60,098 nt of DNA from Cymbomonas tetramitiformis (taxonomy: Eukaryota; Chlorophyta; Pyramimonadophyceae; Pyramimonadales; Pyramimonadaceae). Below, in pieces: positions 44,131 through 55,000 of this stretch. The notes below the pieces were generated by a model, which did not search any database, had not been told where the DNA came from, and saw only the letters and a list, made by a program, of their open reading frames with translations. Position 1 is the first letter of the stretch. Every line of letters starts with the position of its first letter. The stretch lies in assembly GCA_001247695.2 (NCBI GenBank), contig LGRX02026963.1, forward strand, positions 1 through 60,098. Reading direction: 5' to 3'. Made by a program: the position numbers and the translations under genes.

Positions 44131-44389
44131 TGCTGAAATCTGTATAGGCAGCCCTGACCGGGAGTCCCGGTGCAGGCCCCTATGACAGATTCCTAGGTAG
44201 CCAACACTGGACCGTGACGGATCCGTAAGCCTGTGCTGTGACACACCGAGTGTCACAGGTAGCTAGACTCGAGACCGTTTCGACTCCGTGACCGTTCCGG
44301 GTATATCTAGCTTAGGGTTTATTTCTTATCAGAGTTTATCTATATTGGTTCACTGACTGTCTGATATCTTGAACCGGGATATTCCAGTA
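44131..44389 (+). repeat. 3' LTR of element A
   Basis: Uninterrupted 259-bp LTR starting TGCTGAAATC and ending ATTCCAGTA. It shows the empty site (GTGTCACAGGTAGC) of the TRIM found in the 5' LTR. Confidence 0.93.
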
Positions 44390-44515
44390 GGGAATGTGGT
44401 GTAATGATACCAATGAGGGGGATAACAATGAGTACACGGACGTGTAAGGAAGACAAATATTGCGCACAAATATTCGTTTAAGGTAATGTTCTCGCATGGG
44501 GATATTGACGCGGTA

Positions 44516-44607
44516 AGGTGATATTCGCGAATGAGTGATATATGCCAAAAGTGATATTGGCCAAAAGTGATATATGCCAAAAGTGATATTCGTGAAAAGT
44601 GATATAT
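44516..44607. repeat. AAAAGTGATAT tandem array (copy 2, short)
   Basis: Counterpart of 17071-17383 with only about five monomers; marks the right end of the segmental duplication. Confidence 0.85.
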
Positions 44608-44993
44608 GTCACGGGGAAGCTGAAATCCCCCCCCACGGTATGGGGGTCCAGCTTCTCCTAGTATCACCCCTTGCTGCGTGTGTCACTGGTCGTGTGTCAC
44701 CGTCTGACACCGACTTGCTAGAAAGCTACTGCCGTAATCTTTCTATCAGTTCTGCTATCACCGGTTTCCCCAGCACTGCTTTCTGTGTTCCTGTTGCAGT
44801 GAAAAGGCTATATATATTCACACAAATATATATATATATATCTATTTTCACCTGTTTCATCAGGTTATCGGTCCCACTTCACGTGAGTGGTGATTCCGGT
44901 TGATTCAACTCGCTTCGGTTTTTCCGATTCTAACTCCGTCCAACTCCGTCAGTTTTTACCGTCAACATCGCAGCATAATTAATCTGCGAACCG
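44608..44993. other. Intergenic region right of the duplication
   Basis: No gene was seen. It contains a small hairpin (GAAGCTG, then CAGCTTC) around a C run at 44615-44660 and an AT microsatellite at about 44817-44842. Confidence 0.5.
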
Positions 44994-44995
44994 TA

Positions 44996-46069
44996 CTGCC
45001 CGGTGGTATGGTACTGTCACAAGTACCAAAATGTATGCTTTATTATGGGCACTAGATGGGGTGTATGAGTCCCATGAAGGTTTTGAAAAATCATTTAGGA
45101 CCCTTTTGAATTGTTATTGATGCTGAAATGTACTCTCGTGAACTTTAGGTATGTGTATGTGCGGTGTGCTTTTGGGGGGTGTAACGCCATAAAATTAATT
45201 AAATTTTCTGGTACTGCCACAAGTACCAAGCGCGCGGTGACTTAAAAGGGCACGCTATGTGGCCACGAGGTGGCATGCATGATGTCAAATTTCATTATTG
45301 GGATGTATCCTAAGTGGTCGTCATGCGTTGTGCCATTTGAACGTCTTTAACGCCAGTATTGGGATTCGATAACATCCAAGGGTGTGATAAAATGGCCTCT
45401 CAGCATTTTTTGTAGTAATATCGGGAGCGGTTTCGTACTTAAGTTCCATGTGTAGAGTCCAAGTACGGCAACTTCTCATGCATGTAAAGGTCTTGAAAAA
45501 TCGATATATGGGTTTACTTTTGATGTCATAAACGCTGGTGAGGCGATCCGACGTTATAATATACTTATTTCATAGCTTTAGTGCCACGACTAGGCTCCAA
45601 AATCGACGATAGCCCTCATACTTAAGGAATCTTGAGTTGGATCATTTGGTGGAGATGGGATGTTTAGCATGTCGCAGTTTCAGCGACGGGCAATATGCCA
45701 ACTGCCCCATGCTCACATCCAGCATTGGCCATGTTATAAAGCTTCAATTTGAGCCATCGCTGGGTTGAATAGAATCCCAAGTCTGTTCAAAAAGAAATCC
45801 GAAAGTAGCGCCATGATTTCGAAGACAAGTGAGACACCATTGTGTAACACAAAACTCCACCTTGTTGGCAATATGCATCCACTGGGAGGGCTACACGTAA
45901 CCTATGGACCAATGGGGCATAATACAACTCAGTTTGGGTCGTTAAGGTAATGGTATATCATGGATATCACCATCAGGATGGAGGAGGACATCACAAAAAA
46001 TTCTAGCGTTTTGGTACTTGTGATAGTACCAGATTCGATTCTGGTACTATGACTAGTACCACTGGGCAG
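44996..46069. mobile_element. Miniature inverted-repeat element with TA flanks
   Basis: 1074 bp flanked by TA on both sides. Ends are inverted repeats starting CTGCCCRGTGGTA, followed by stem-like GGTACT and AGTACC motifs (45009-45028 and 46012-46060). A GGTACTGCCACAAGTACC motif also occurs inside at 45213. No coding capacity was seen. TA flanks and short TIRs suggest a Tc1/mariner-type miniature element, but the TIRs are imperfect. Confidence 0.6.
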
Positions 46070-46207
46070 TAGCCAACAAGCGGCAATTTTTTCCGTCTCC
46101 GTTCCCTTTGCCGCTTCCGTCAACCGTGGTTCACCTACCGACTGTGACTGGTATTCCACGCACCGTTTCCGTCAGCTTTGTACATCCTGGATTATTTTCT
46201 GCCAAGT

Positions 46208-46693
46208 ATGTCTCAACAGCGCCAGATCGGGCTCGCTGAGGCCCTCCGTTCAGCAAGGCGGGCTAGTGCCACGCCCTCACCGTCACCCGTGGACACCGGC
46301 GGTGCTACGCCGGGTCCGACACGCCCAAGGAGAATTGTGTCGACCGCTTCTTTGCGTTCGCGTCCATCGTCACTGCGGCCATCGCCACTGCCGTCCGAAT
46401 TCTTCAACGACCCGTCAGTCCTTACCTCCACTCCGGTGGAGGAGGGTAGGGAAGAAGAGGATCTGGAACAGCTTTCTTACGCCTTCACGTACTCCGCCGA
46501 CATCATCGCGGTTTTACGACCTGGGGGCTATAACCCTAAACATGGCTATACCCTCGACACCGAGACTGCTGACACCGACTTCAACGCACTGATTGCGGCA
46601 TTTAACGACCATATCGCAAAAATGAGACACGCGGGTGTCTCATTATATTCTCATTTTTTGAAAAGTTATGATAACGAGGTTTTTTTTATATGA
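46208..46693 (+). CDS. Ser/Pro/Arg-rich ORF of unknown function, running into a satellite
   Basis: 161 codons from ATG at 46208 (a longer frame opens at 46178). The first half is Ser/Pro/Arg-rich and probably disordered. The second half has ordinary composition (LEQLSYAFTYSADIIAVLRP, FNALIAAFNDHIAKMRH). The last ~10 codons lie inside the satellite that starts at 46665, so the original C-terminus has probably been replaced or the gene continues through an intron. No family is recognised. Confidence 0.4.
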   Translation: MSQQRQIGLAEALRSARRASATPSPSPVDTGGATPGPTRPRRIVSTASLRSRPSSLRPSPLPSEFFNDPSVLTSTPVEEGREEEDLEQLSYAFTYSADIIAVLRPGGYNPKHGYTLDTETADTDFNALIAAFNDHIAKMRHAGVSLYSHFLKSYDNEVFFI

Positions 46694-47316
46694 CTAGATA
46701 GCATTTGGAGAGTAGATAATGACACGTTATTTCAAAATTTAAAATTTTAGGGTATAGCCCGAAATTTTGGGTTTCCAGGCGATTTTTCGCCCCGTTTCGG
46801 GCGGTGCTCAGGTGTCAATCGGCGGAAGTTATGATAACGATGTTTTTTTTTATATGACTAGATAGCATTTGGAGAGTAGATAATGACACGTTATTTCAAA
46901 ATTTGAAATTTTAGGGTATAGCCCGAAATTTTGGGTTTCCAGGCGATTTTTCGCCCCGTTTCGGGCGGTGCTCAGGTGTCAATCGGCGGAAGTTATGATA
47001 ACGATGTTTTTTTTATATGACTAGATAGCATTTGGAGAGTAGATAATGACACGTTATTTCAAAATTTGAAATTTTAGGGTATAGCCCGAAATTTGGGGTT
47101 TCCAGGCGATTTTTCGCCCCGTTTCGGGCGGTGCTCAGGTGTCAATCGGCGGAAGTTATGATAATGAGGTTTTTTTTATATGACTAAATAGCATTTGGAG
47201 AGTAGATAATGACACGTTATTCAAAAATTTGAAATTTTAGGGTATAGCCCGAAATTTGGGGTTTCCAGGCGATTTGTCACCGTGATTCGGGTGGTGCTCA
47301 AGTGCCATTTGTTGAA
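46665..47316. repeat. ~163-bp tandem satellite, four units
   Basis: Units start at GTTATGATAACGAKG at 46665, 46828, 46992 and 47155, each containing TTTTTTTTATATGACTA and GGGTATAGCCCGAAATT. The fourth unit diverges in its last third. Confidence 0.93.
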
Positions 47317-47725
47317 AGTGGTGATAATGACGATGTTTTCAGATTGGATACGTCAAAGTCATTCCAAACAAACTGAGTCTGAAGAAACTTTTGTTCATAT
47401 CTTACATACACCCCGAGAATGGGAGGCTTTAATGTTAAAAGCGGTGGCACCAACCTTAAATCTAGGGGGTGTAGGTCTGCACGAGACTGTAACTGTGTGC
47501 GTAGCACAAAAATCAACAAAAACCGACAAAAGGCACGAAGAATGCTACCAGATAAGACGTTGGTGCTACGAAAATATACAGTCTTTATTTGAACAGTCAA
47601 AGCACCCAGGGTTAGGGGTTTTCTTGCGGGCGCGGTATTATTCATTGTACAGGCCGGTACATACGATGGCAGTGCAGGTGCGATCTCTCAGTGCGTTTGC
47701 TGGCTGGCTTATTAAGCATAACTAC
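47317..47725. other. Gap between satellite and exon
   Basis: A + strand ORF (47282-47998) crosses it, but half of it is antisense to the exon at 47726-48115 and it has no domain. No supported gene. Confidence 0.4.
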
Positions 47726-48128
47726 CTATTTGCTAACAGACATGTACAGGTCAAACGTTTGCACAATCACCTTGGCGCGCAGAACTTGTTCAGACACTTC
47801 CAGGTGCTGGGCGAGCTCCTTGTACCCGTTGTACCGTGCGATCGCCGACCGTTTCTTGTCCGTGTCCTCGCACTTCAAGTCTGTCCAGAGGCTTTCTCCT
47901 ATCTTCTCAGCGTCAGCTTTCGCCGCCGGGGTGAGGTCGAACTGACCTGGCCACTGCGGACCTGGTCGTGGTGGAGAAGCGAACATCGCCGGTCGTGATG
48001 GAGGAGAGGCTCCCGGGACTTTGGAGCCCGTTGGCGTCGTTAAAGCAGGTGACCCTCCTACTGCGCCGAGCGCTGGCGCTCCCGGGTAAAAGCCTCCTCC
48101 GCCCAGTTGGAACATTTGGGCGAACGGG
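47726..48128 (-). CDS. Partial exon of an unknown gene, cut by the CACTA element
   Basis: Frame ending with a stop at 47726 and still open at 48128, where the transposon terminus begins. An in-frame ATG is at 48115, but codons before it (GPFAQ) are also open. The N-terminal part is Gly/Pro/Ala-rich; the C-terminal ~70 residues are charged and probably helical (AEKIGESLWTDLKC, YNGYKELAQHLEVSEQVL). No family is recognised. The remainder, if any, would lie beyond 60092, outside the window. Confidence 0.5.
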
Positions 48129-48855
48129 CCCTACAAATTTAGGAATCGTAGGTAGGGCCATGTTTGCCTTGTATCTACCTTGTGTCTGGATGGCCAAAAA
48201 CCACGACCAGACATGGCCATGTTTAGTCAGTTTTTCCGCGGCGCAACACAACCCAAGTAGGGCCATGTTTGGTCGTGGTTTTTGGCCTTACTTACCCCCT
48301 ACCTACCCCCTACCTACCCAATGTCTAACGCACCATACGTACGCCCGTGAATGCATGAATCACTTAGACATTGGGTAGATACAAGGTAAATATGGCCATG
48401 TCTATACATAAACAAGGGTAAGTAGGGCCCTACCTATCATGCATCTATACTCAAGTATTGGGTAAGTATGGCCATGTCTATACATAAACAAGGGTAAGTA
48501 GGGCCCTACCTATCATGTATCTGTACTCAAGTACAGGGTAAGTATGGCCATGTCTATACATAAACAAGGGTAAGACCCTACCTATCATGTATCTATACTC
48601 AAGTACTAGTCTGGTATGGCCATGTTTATACATAAACAAGGGTAAGTAGGGCCCTACCTATCATGTATCTATACTCAATTACTAGTCAGGTAAGGCCATG
48701 TTTATACATAAACAAGGGTAAGTAGGGCCCTACCTATCATGTATCTATACTCAAGTACAGGGTAAGTATGGCCATGTTTATATATAAACAAGGGTAAGTA
48801 GGGCCCTACCTATCATGTATCCATGCTCAAGTACAGGGTAAGTATGGCAATGTTT
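48129..48855. repeat. Left subterminal repeats of the CACTA element
   Basis: Starts with the TIR. A perfect 17-bp inverted repeat GGCCAAAAACCACGACC (48191-48207, complement 48271-48287) follows. Then come about seven ~77-bp units, each with GGGTAAGTAGGGCCCTACC, CTATACTCAAGTA and TATGGCCATGT. Related units occur at the right end and in the intron at 53105-53270. Confidence 0.9.
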
Positions 48856-48900
48856 GAATGATTTTTCAATTAAAAATATTTACTGAAAGTGTACATTTTT

Positions 48901-51089
48901 CTATTTTCTGCTCCTCTTGTTCCCTTTCACTGCAGGACTGTCTACATTTCTCTTATTTTTGCCTTTTTCAGAAGGAGAAGGAGCCTCTTCCTTCTCGTCC
49001 TCGTCCTCGTCCTCCTCTTCATCCCCCTTTTCGGGCGCATCATCATCCGCCGGGGGTACATAGTCCCCATCCTCCTCGTCCTCGTCCTCGTCCTCCGCGG
49101 AGGTTCCCGCCGGTTTAGGCACTTTCAGCCCGTCGGGCTTCCCGGAGTGGTAGTACAACAACTCCTTTCCGTCGTCGTACCTTTGTGTTGCTTGCTCCCA
49201 TGGCACGCAACACAAGAGGCTCCCCGTAGCGAACCTCCCCTTGAGGAAGTCATCGAGGTGCCTCTTGAACTCTGCCTTCTCAGGCACTTTTTCCTCCACC
49301 TGTTCGAACAGGTAGAGTAGTGCCTTTTTGACCCGGTCCTGGTGGACCGGGTCGTACAGAGTCCAATGGAACTCCGTGATCTGCAAGCACACGCGTAAGT
49401 TAAACATGTCCGAATATGGCCATGTTTAAGCGGTTTCGTAGGAAAACATTGCAGGTAGGGCCATGTTCGGGTCTTACCTTGATGCACAGCTGGTCGCGTG
49501 GGAGCCCCCCGCCACCTGGTGCCCAAAGTGCCATGCCGGCTTCTTGGGCACCGTCTCCACCACCACCCCGCAGAGCAGGGGGGTGTGGACCTGCGGGGTG
49601 AGGTCGTCCTTGTACCAAGAGGTGGGAACATCGGGTGTCCCCGCCTTCCACCTCTTCTCCTCATCCTCCACCTCGTGGTCCTCGCTAGCCATGAGCAAGG
49701 CGTGGTCGCCGACCTTGAGGCGGCCGTGCTCAAGCACCTCCTGTTCGGCCGCCCGCTTTCGGGCTTCGGCCACCTTGAGCCCTTGGCGCTTGGGCGCCAT
49801 GGGCTCCTTGCCCTTGCCCGCTATGGCCTCCTTGCCCTTGCCCGCCATGGCCTCCTTGCCCTTGGGCCCGGCCTTCTCCTTGCCCTTGGGCTCGGCCTTC
49901 TCCTTGCCCTTGGGCTCGGCCTTCCCCTTGCCCCTGGCCTCCTCCTCCTCCTCCTTGGCGTCGATAAGATCCCGCAGGATTGCCTTCCGATCCTCTGCTG
50001 CCACGACCAACACTAAGTTAGTTTCAAACATGGCCATGTTTGCATAGGTAGTGTGTAAACATGGCCTTACTTGTATAGTACTTCTGTACTAAACGGTGCG
50101 AACAGGGCCTTACTTGCACATAAGAAACGAAGAACTTATCACAAAACTTATTTCAAGCAAAGAACGCACCTTCCGTTGGGACGTCGCCGTTCTGGGTCAA
50201 ACCCGCAGCCTCCACCCCGGCCTTGATCTCGGCCGTTGTGGGTTGGCCTTTCTTTTGGGAAAACACCTCCACGTTGGCGGTGGTGTATGCATGCCCGGGT
50301 ATGTTGCATACCCAGACATGCACCTCCCCGCCTTGAGGCGCCACCTCCCCCACTTGTGACGGCGCCTCAAATTTTGCATCAAGGTGGACAACTTCATATG
50401 CTGGTTGTCCCCACTTGAGCCCAACGTGGCGGTGAGGGGCATTAGTTCCGCCATTCGACGGCGGAACCTATCCCTAGCCAGGGTCTGTTTATCCAGACCC
50501 TGGAAGGGATTTACATGCCCCTTCACCACCATATCGTCTGTGAAATCAAACACAAACACCCCACACGTTAGCATCTGAACTTCCTGCGACAGGACAACAT
50601 AAAACACAAGCAGGACACTACCCAAACATTGCCCTATTTACGCAGTGTACACCCCCTGCCTACAACTGGAAGGTGGGCGAACAGGGCTGTGTTCGTGCAA
50701 TGTTCTAACACCTTAGCAAGTGTTTTTCAAGCAGGATTTCGGCTGGGTTACTCACGGAAGACGTCTCTCCTGTGTTGCGCCGCCTCCTTCCCCTCCTTTT
50801 TTTGCGCTTTCTGAAGATTTTTAACTGAATCCCCTGTGGACTTCACCTTGGCCATCGCAAGGGCGAAGCGGTCAAGCCCACTCCCCTTCTTGCTTTCGGC
50901 CCCCGGATCCTCCTCCTCCTCCTCCTCCTCCTCCTCGTCCGTGTCCTCGGAGCCACCGCTCTCGGAGTCGGACGCATTTAAAAGCGCATACTTGCGCTTG
51001 TATTGCCGGTACTTTTCCTTGTCCGCGAGCTTGCCCATTTTCGCGCGGGCAGATTTAAATTGGTCGTAGGACAACATGCCGCTCGGCAT
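48901..51089 (-). CDS. CACTA accessory protein, four exons (frameshifted)
   Basis: Proposed exons 51089-50756, 50537-50170, 49994-49478 and 49380-48901, with GT-AG borders (for example CACAG acceptor at 50538, AAG|GTAAGA donor at 49477). Exon 1 starts MPSGMLSYDQFK and has a long Glu run. Exon 3 has a Lys/Gly repeat region (GKGKE-type repeats). Exon 4 (ITEFHWTLYDPVHQDRVKKA) ends in an acidic then basic tail. Splice phases require one-base frame corrections inside exon 2 (about 50360-50460) and in the G run of exon 3 near 49505. It may play the role of the second (TnpA-like) protein of CACTA elements, but no homology is recognised. Confidence 0.55.
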
Positions 51090-52085
51090 TTTTCAAATCA
51101 CTTACGTTTCTAGGGAGGGAGGTGGTGCTTCGCAGGCAGCAGTAAATTTTAGCCTTAAAACGGTATCGCTCGCTTTAATAAACCGTTTTGACTACTTCCT
51201 GCAAGGTAAAGCACCACCTCCCTCCCTCGTATCCGTTCCACGCAGTACGCCGCCTGCGTTTCCGTGGATCGATGAGAAGGGGAAGGGAAGCGGGATTCGC
51301 GGTCACTCGAGGTCAACGCATTTCGTATTCGCATCGGACGCCCCAATTTGAAATTACTTTGGCACTTTCGATCGCCGGGCGTTGGATTCGTCGATCAGTC
51401 GGATTCGAATCGCGCCGCGCGCATGACCATGCCCCAGGGCAACGCAAGTTTCCGTCGTCTTCTAGTTTTGTTTTTTTGTTCTCGCAAGTTGAAGTTCCAC
51501 ATAATAAAGGCCTTTTTTCCAAAGGCCTTTACAACCTTTCAACAAACCGTTTTCACCATTGTAGTCTGCGCCCAAGCCCCCTTCTTTTGAGCTCAACTTT
51601 GTTTTTTCACCAAAATGACCGATTTTTTTGGCACGCCCGCCTGCACCCTAAGGTATGGTCTAGACATGACCATGTTTGGGTCGTTTCCCCATTGGGTTTT
51701 GCATTTGGGGCATTGATTTTGCGCCGCGGAAGATGTCTACCTTGTGTTCGCGTGAATGCTGTTCGAACCGGGCCATACCAGGGCAATTCTACTCAGGTAC
51801 AAGGTAAACATCTTCCGCGGCGCAACACAACGTGGTTTGCCTTGTTTTACGCTGCCAACATTGCCCAAAAATGGCCAAGTTTGCCACGTGTTTTTAAACA
51901 CAGATCAAACATGGTCCGTTTTATGTACGTCTTGCCCAATGTTGGCAGTAAAACAAGGCTAACAAGGCCGTGTTTCACCATCTCGGCTGTTGAAACTGCT
52001 TAGGTAGGGCCATGTTTACGCCATACTTATGATGGTACAGCAGGTTACGTACGTGGGCAAAAGCGGTTTGCAGGCACAATAGGCG
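51090..52085. promoter_or_regulatory. Divergent promoter region of the CACTA genes
   Basis: About 1 kb between the two start codons. It contains a perfect 19-bp inverted repeat (AGGGAGGGAGGTGGTGCTT at 51112-51130, complement 51209-51227) and a second long stem: GCGCCGCGGAAGATGT near 51720 and its complement near 51806-51826. The latter sequence also recurs near 48233. Several GGCCATGTTT motifs are present. No ORF is supported. Confidence 0.5.
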
Positions 52086-55000
52086 ATGACATCCCGCGCA
52101 CAGAGATTGGCGCAAGGTGGGATTCCGGAGGAGGGACGGAGGGTCAATCCCGCGAAAAGAGCCACTGTTGCATATCGCTTGGCAAATTCTCCGGGTGAGG
52201 GCGATGGGTTGACGACGCCGCCGCGTGCGGACGATGCCTTCAAGAGGCAACGTGTCCTCGAATGGGATGCCAATCCCACGAATGGGTTTATAGATTTAAT
52301 TGAGGAACTCTTTTGGGATGGAATCATTCTGACGGAAGAATACGACAATCATCCGGCACGCGCCACCTTCACTGACATTGAACGCGACGGCATGACCGGG
52401 TAGGGCCCTACCTGCCTTGCTCTCGGGACGAACCCGGGGCGGGCATTGCCCTACCTGCAAAGGAAGGGGCCAGGTATGGCCATGTTTTGACGTGTTCGCT
52501 GTAGGTCGGACCGAAAAGCACGGAAATTCCTGCCACATGCGACCTTGTGCGCCGGAGGCCCTGGCCAAATTTTTGCTTTCCCTACCTCGCCTGTGTGATG
52601 TTAAACTTTCATTGTGGTTCGTCGACTAAGGGGTGCTGCGGCACGATTACGGTACGGGTAGGGCCCTACCTGCCTTGCCCTCGGGACGAACCCGGGGCGA
52701 GCATTGCCCTACCTGCAATGGGAAGGGGTCAGGTATGTCCATGTTTGGCCGTGTTCGCTGTAGGTCGGACCCCCATGCCGAAGACATTGCAGCCACAGCT
52801 ATTACTTCGCCCCCATGTACCCATACACCCAACTCCGAAGCCAACTCCGACCGCCGCGACATGGACTCAGACGACTCCATGCTGCCAGGTCAGCGGTCAA
52901 ACAAGGACTCGGACGACTCCTCGTTGCCAGGCTTGCTTTCAAGCACTGCCTCCGCCAACTCCTCCTTGCCAAGCCAGCGCTCAGACACGGACTCGGACGA
53001 CTCATCGTTGCCAGACCTGCATTCAGGCAGTGACTCGGACGATTCCTCGTTGGCAAGCCAACTTTCGGATCCAAGGTGACATTCCGTAAGCTTGATTGCG
53101 TGCTGCATTATGCAAGGACATGTTTATACATAAACAAGGGTAAGTGGGGCCTTATCTACCATGTGTCTATACTCAAGTACTGATCAAGCATGGCCATGTG
53201 TATACATTAACAAGGGTAAATAGGGCCCTACCTATCACGTATCTATGCTCAAGTCCTGATCAGACATGTCCATTGCTGAAACGATGTGGGCATGGCCCTA
53301 CTAACACATTTCTGATTCTTTTGCAACAGGCAACGCAATGTCACCATCCATTCCTTCATGCCCCATTCAGGCGAAGAGAAGAAAACGGTGTGCACGCCGC
53401 AAGATTTTTTCGACATGGTGGCAAATGCGAAGGGCCACCGTTCGAGAATATGGGAGTGCATCGCCGATACACTCTACCTAGAGGACCATCCGGCGAACAT
53501 CGAGTATGCCGGCCACCGTTGGGCATTGGAACCTCCCGTCCACCGAAATCTTGCCATGATCAAAGACGCGATTTTGAAAGTGGTGAGGGACGACGACATT
53601 TGTATGGCTCCGCCGGACGAGTTGAATTTGACCAAGTCCGAGCAACCCACTTTGGATGACCACGACTCCATCAAGAGCAAGGATGTCACGAGTTCCGACG
53701 ACGCCAGCCCCGATGCCGATGCCCCCCCCTCCCCACACCCGATGATGCTCTTGGCCTCCGATGCCGACTCTCCGATCTCCGAGGCCGTGGCCCAAGACGA
53801 TTCCCGTGCCGATGCCACCACCTCCGCACACCCGATGATGCTCTTGGCCTCCGATGCCGACTCTCCGATCTCCGAGGCCGTGGCCCAAGACGATTCCCGT
53901 GCCCATGACGCAGACACCGAACCCATCGTCCGCGAGGTAGCCGACGAGGCCATAATGTGTACTCCGCTAAACCCGGCGTTCCCACACCCTATAGCCAGGT
54001 ATGGTTTCAAACCCGGTGTAAACATGGCGCTGTTTGTATATGTTCCTTGGAATACACAAGGTAAGCATGGCCATGTTCGTACGCGGTTTCGTGCAGACGC
54101 CGCCGCGGAGGTGTGGAGAACGGTCCACGCGCAAGGGACGCGCAAAAGAAGCCATGTGGTTGCAATCGTTGCGTGGAGAACAACATCACCAAGGAAGTGT
54201 CAACGAGAACCATCTACACACACAAAAGGCTTTACGGTTGGCATGTACCTCCACAACCGGATCCGGATGCCGTGCTTCCTCTTAGGCCGCCTACCCCACA
54301 TGATTCTACCGAACCTACTTTGGAGACGGATGAAGAGATGGATGAATTCGGTTCCCCCTTCCCGTCTGAGCCAGCAGGTGAGAACCTACTATTGAACATG
54401 GCCATACCTGCCTTGTATAGCTTCAGGTAATTGGTGAACATGGCCATGTGTGCCTAATACCTGCCCAAGGTGCTCGTTGCAGTCGCCTCCCCAACTCGGC
54501 AAGAACGTGACGACACCGCCTGTTTTCACGTGAGCGTGACCTCCACACGCACGAACGGGGAGCTCCTCAAAATCGAGTATGAGTGGGAGAAGATGATGTA
54601 TTTCCTCAACCACATCGAAGGCATTGACTTCGACGAGTACGAAGGGTGGATGAAACCCGGCAATTTCGACGATATGTATCCGGAGGATGACGTGCACATC
54701 TCTCTTCATTGCGGCAACCAGTCATGGGATGTGGCATTTCCTATCGTGGAGGGCCTTGTGGGAGTGCGATCGCACCCAATGTTCATCCCCCATCGAGATG
54801 ATGGCATGAGTGGTACCGCACACGAGGCGAATGACGAGGAGATGGATGTAATCAACGAGATACTAAAGAGCTTGGAGGAGATGGTAAAGGTGTGACCTGA
54901 AAATAACACAACAACCGTGGTGTCGCTTGCTGCTGCTGCACTTTGAGTTAATGTGGTTTCATCAGGTGAGGTTTAAGGTGAGGATATGCACTGGCTAATA

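Larger units (their letters stand above)
36519..44389 (+). mobile_element. LTR retrotransposon A, gag-only (TR-GAG type), with nested insertions
   Basis: Flanked by the 5-bp duplication GGGAA (36514-36518 and 44390-44394). Copy 1 has the empty site at 12680-12684. The 5' LTR is 36519-37575 (interrupted by the TRIM) and the 3' LTR 44131-44389 (259 bp). Both start TGCTGAAATC and end TTCCAGTA, so the termini are TG/TA rather than TG/CA, and they differ at only a few positions. A G-rich stretch precedes the 3' LTR. The only protein-coding content is gag-like (37976-40008 plus 43549-43806). No protease, reverse transcriptase, RNase H or integrase is present, so it depends on another element for mobility. 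Confidence 0.92.
22961..44607. repeat. Segmental duplication, copy 2
   Basis: Direct repeat of 1-17383. It is interrupted by a Mutator-like miniature element (34246-35350) and by the nested LTR retrotransposon complex (36519-44389). Homology resumes after 44389 and continues into the AAAAGTGATAT array ending near 44607. Relative to copy 1 it lacks about 0.2 kb after 31530, has 7 rather than 11 units of one minisatellite and 4 rather than 13 of another, and keeps the unoccupied hAT target (GTTCTCGC once, 44488-44495). Confidence 0.95.

Noticed and set aside
44481..44500. Excision of the hAT from copy 2 instead of insertion in copy 1
   Set aside because: The site has a single GTTCTCGC with no duplicated or altered bases, whereas hAT excision usually leaves a footprint.
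47282..47998. 238-codon + strand ORF
   Set aside because: It begins in the satellite and its second half is antisense to the exon at 47726-48115; no domain was seen.
52505..52657. An extra exon between the two intron-like modules
   Set aside because: Length keeps phase, but an in-frame TGA occurs, so it is more likely intronic.
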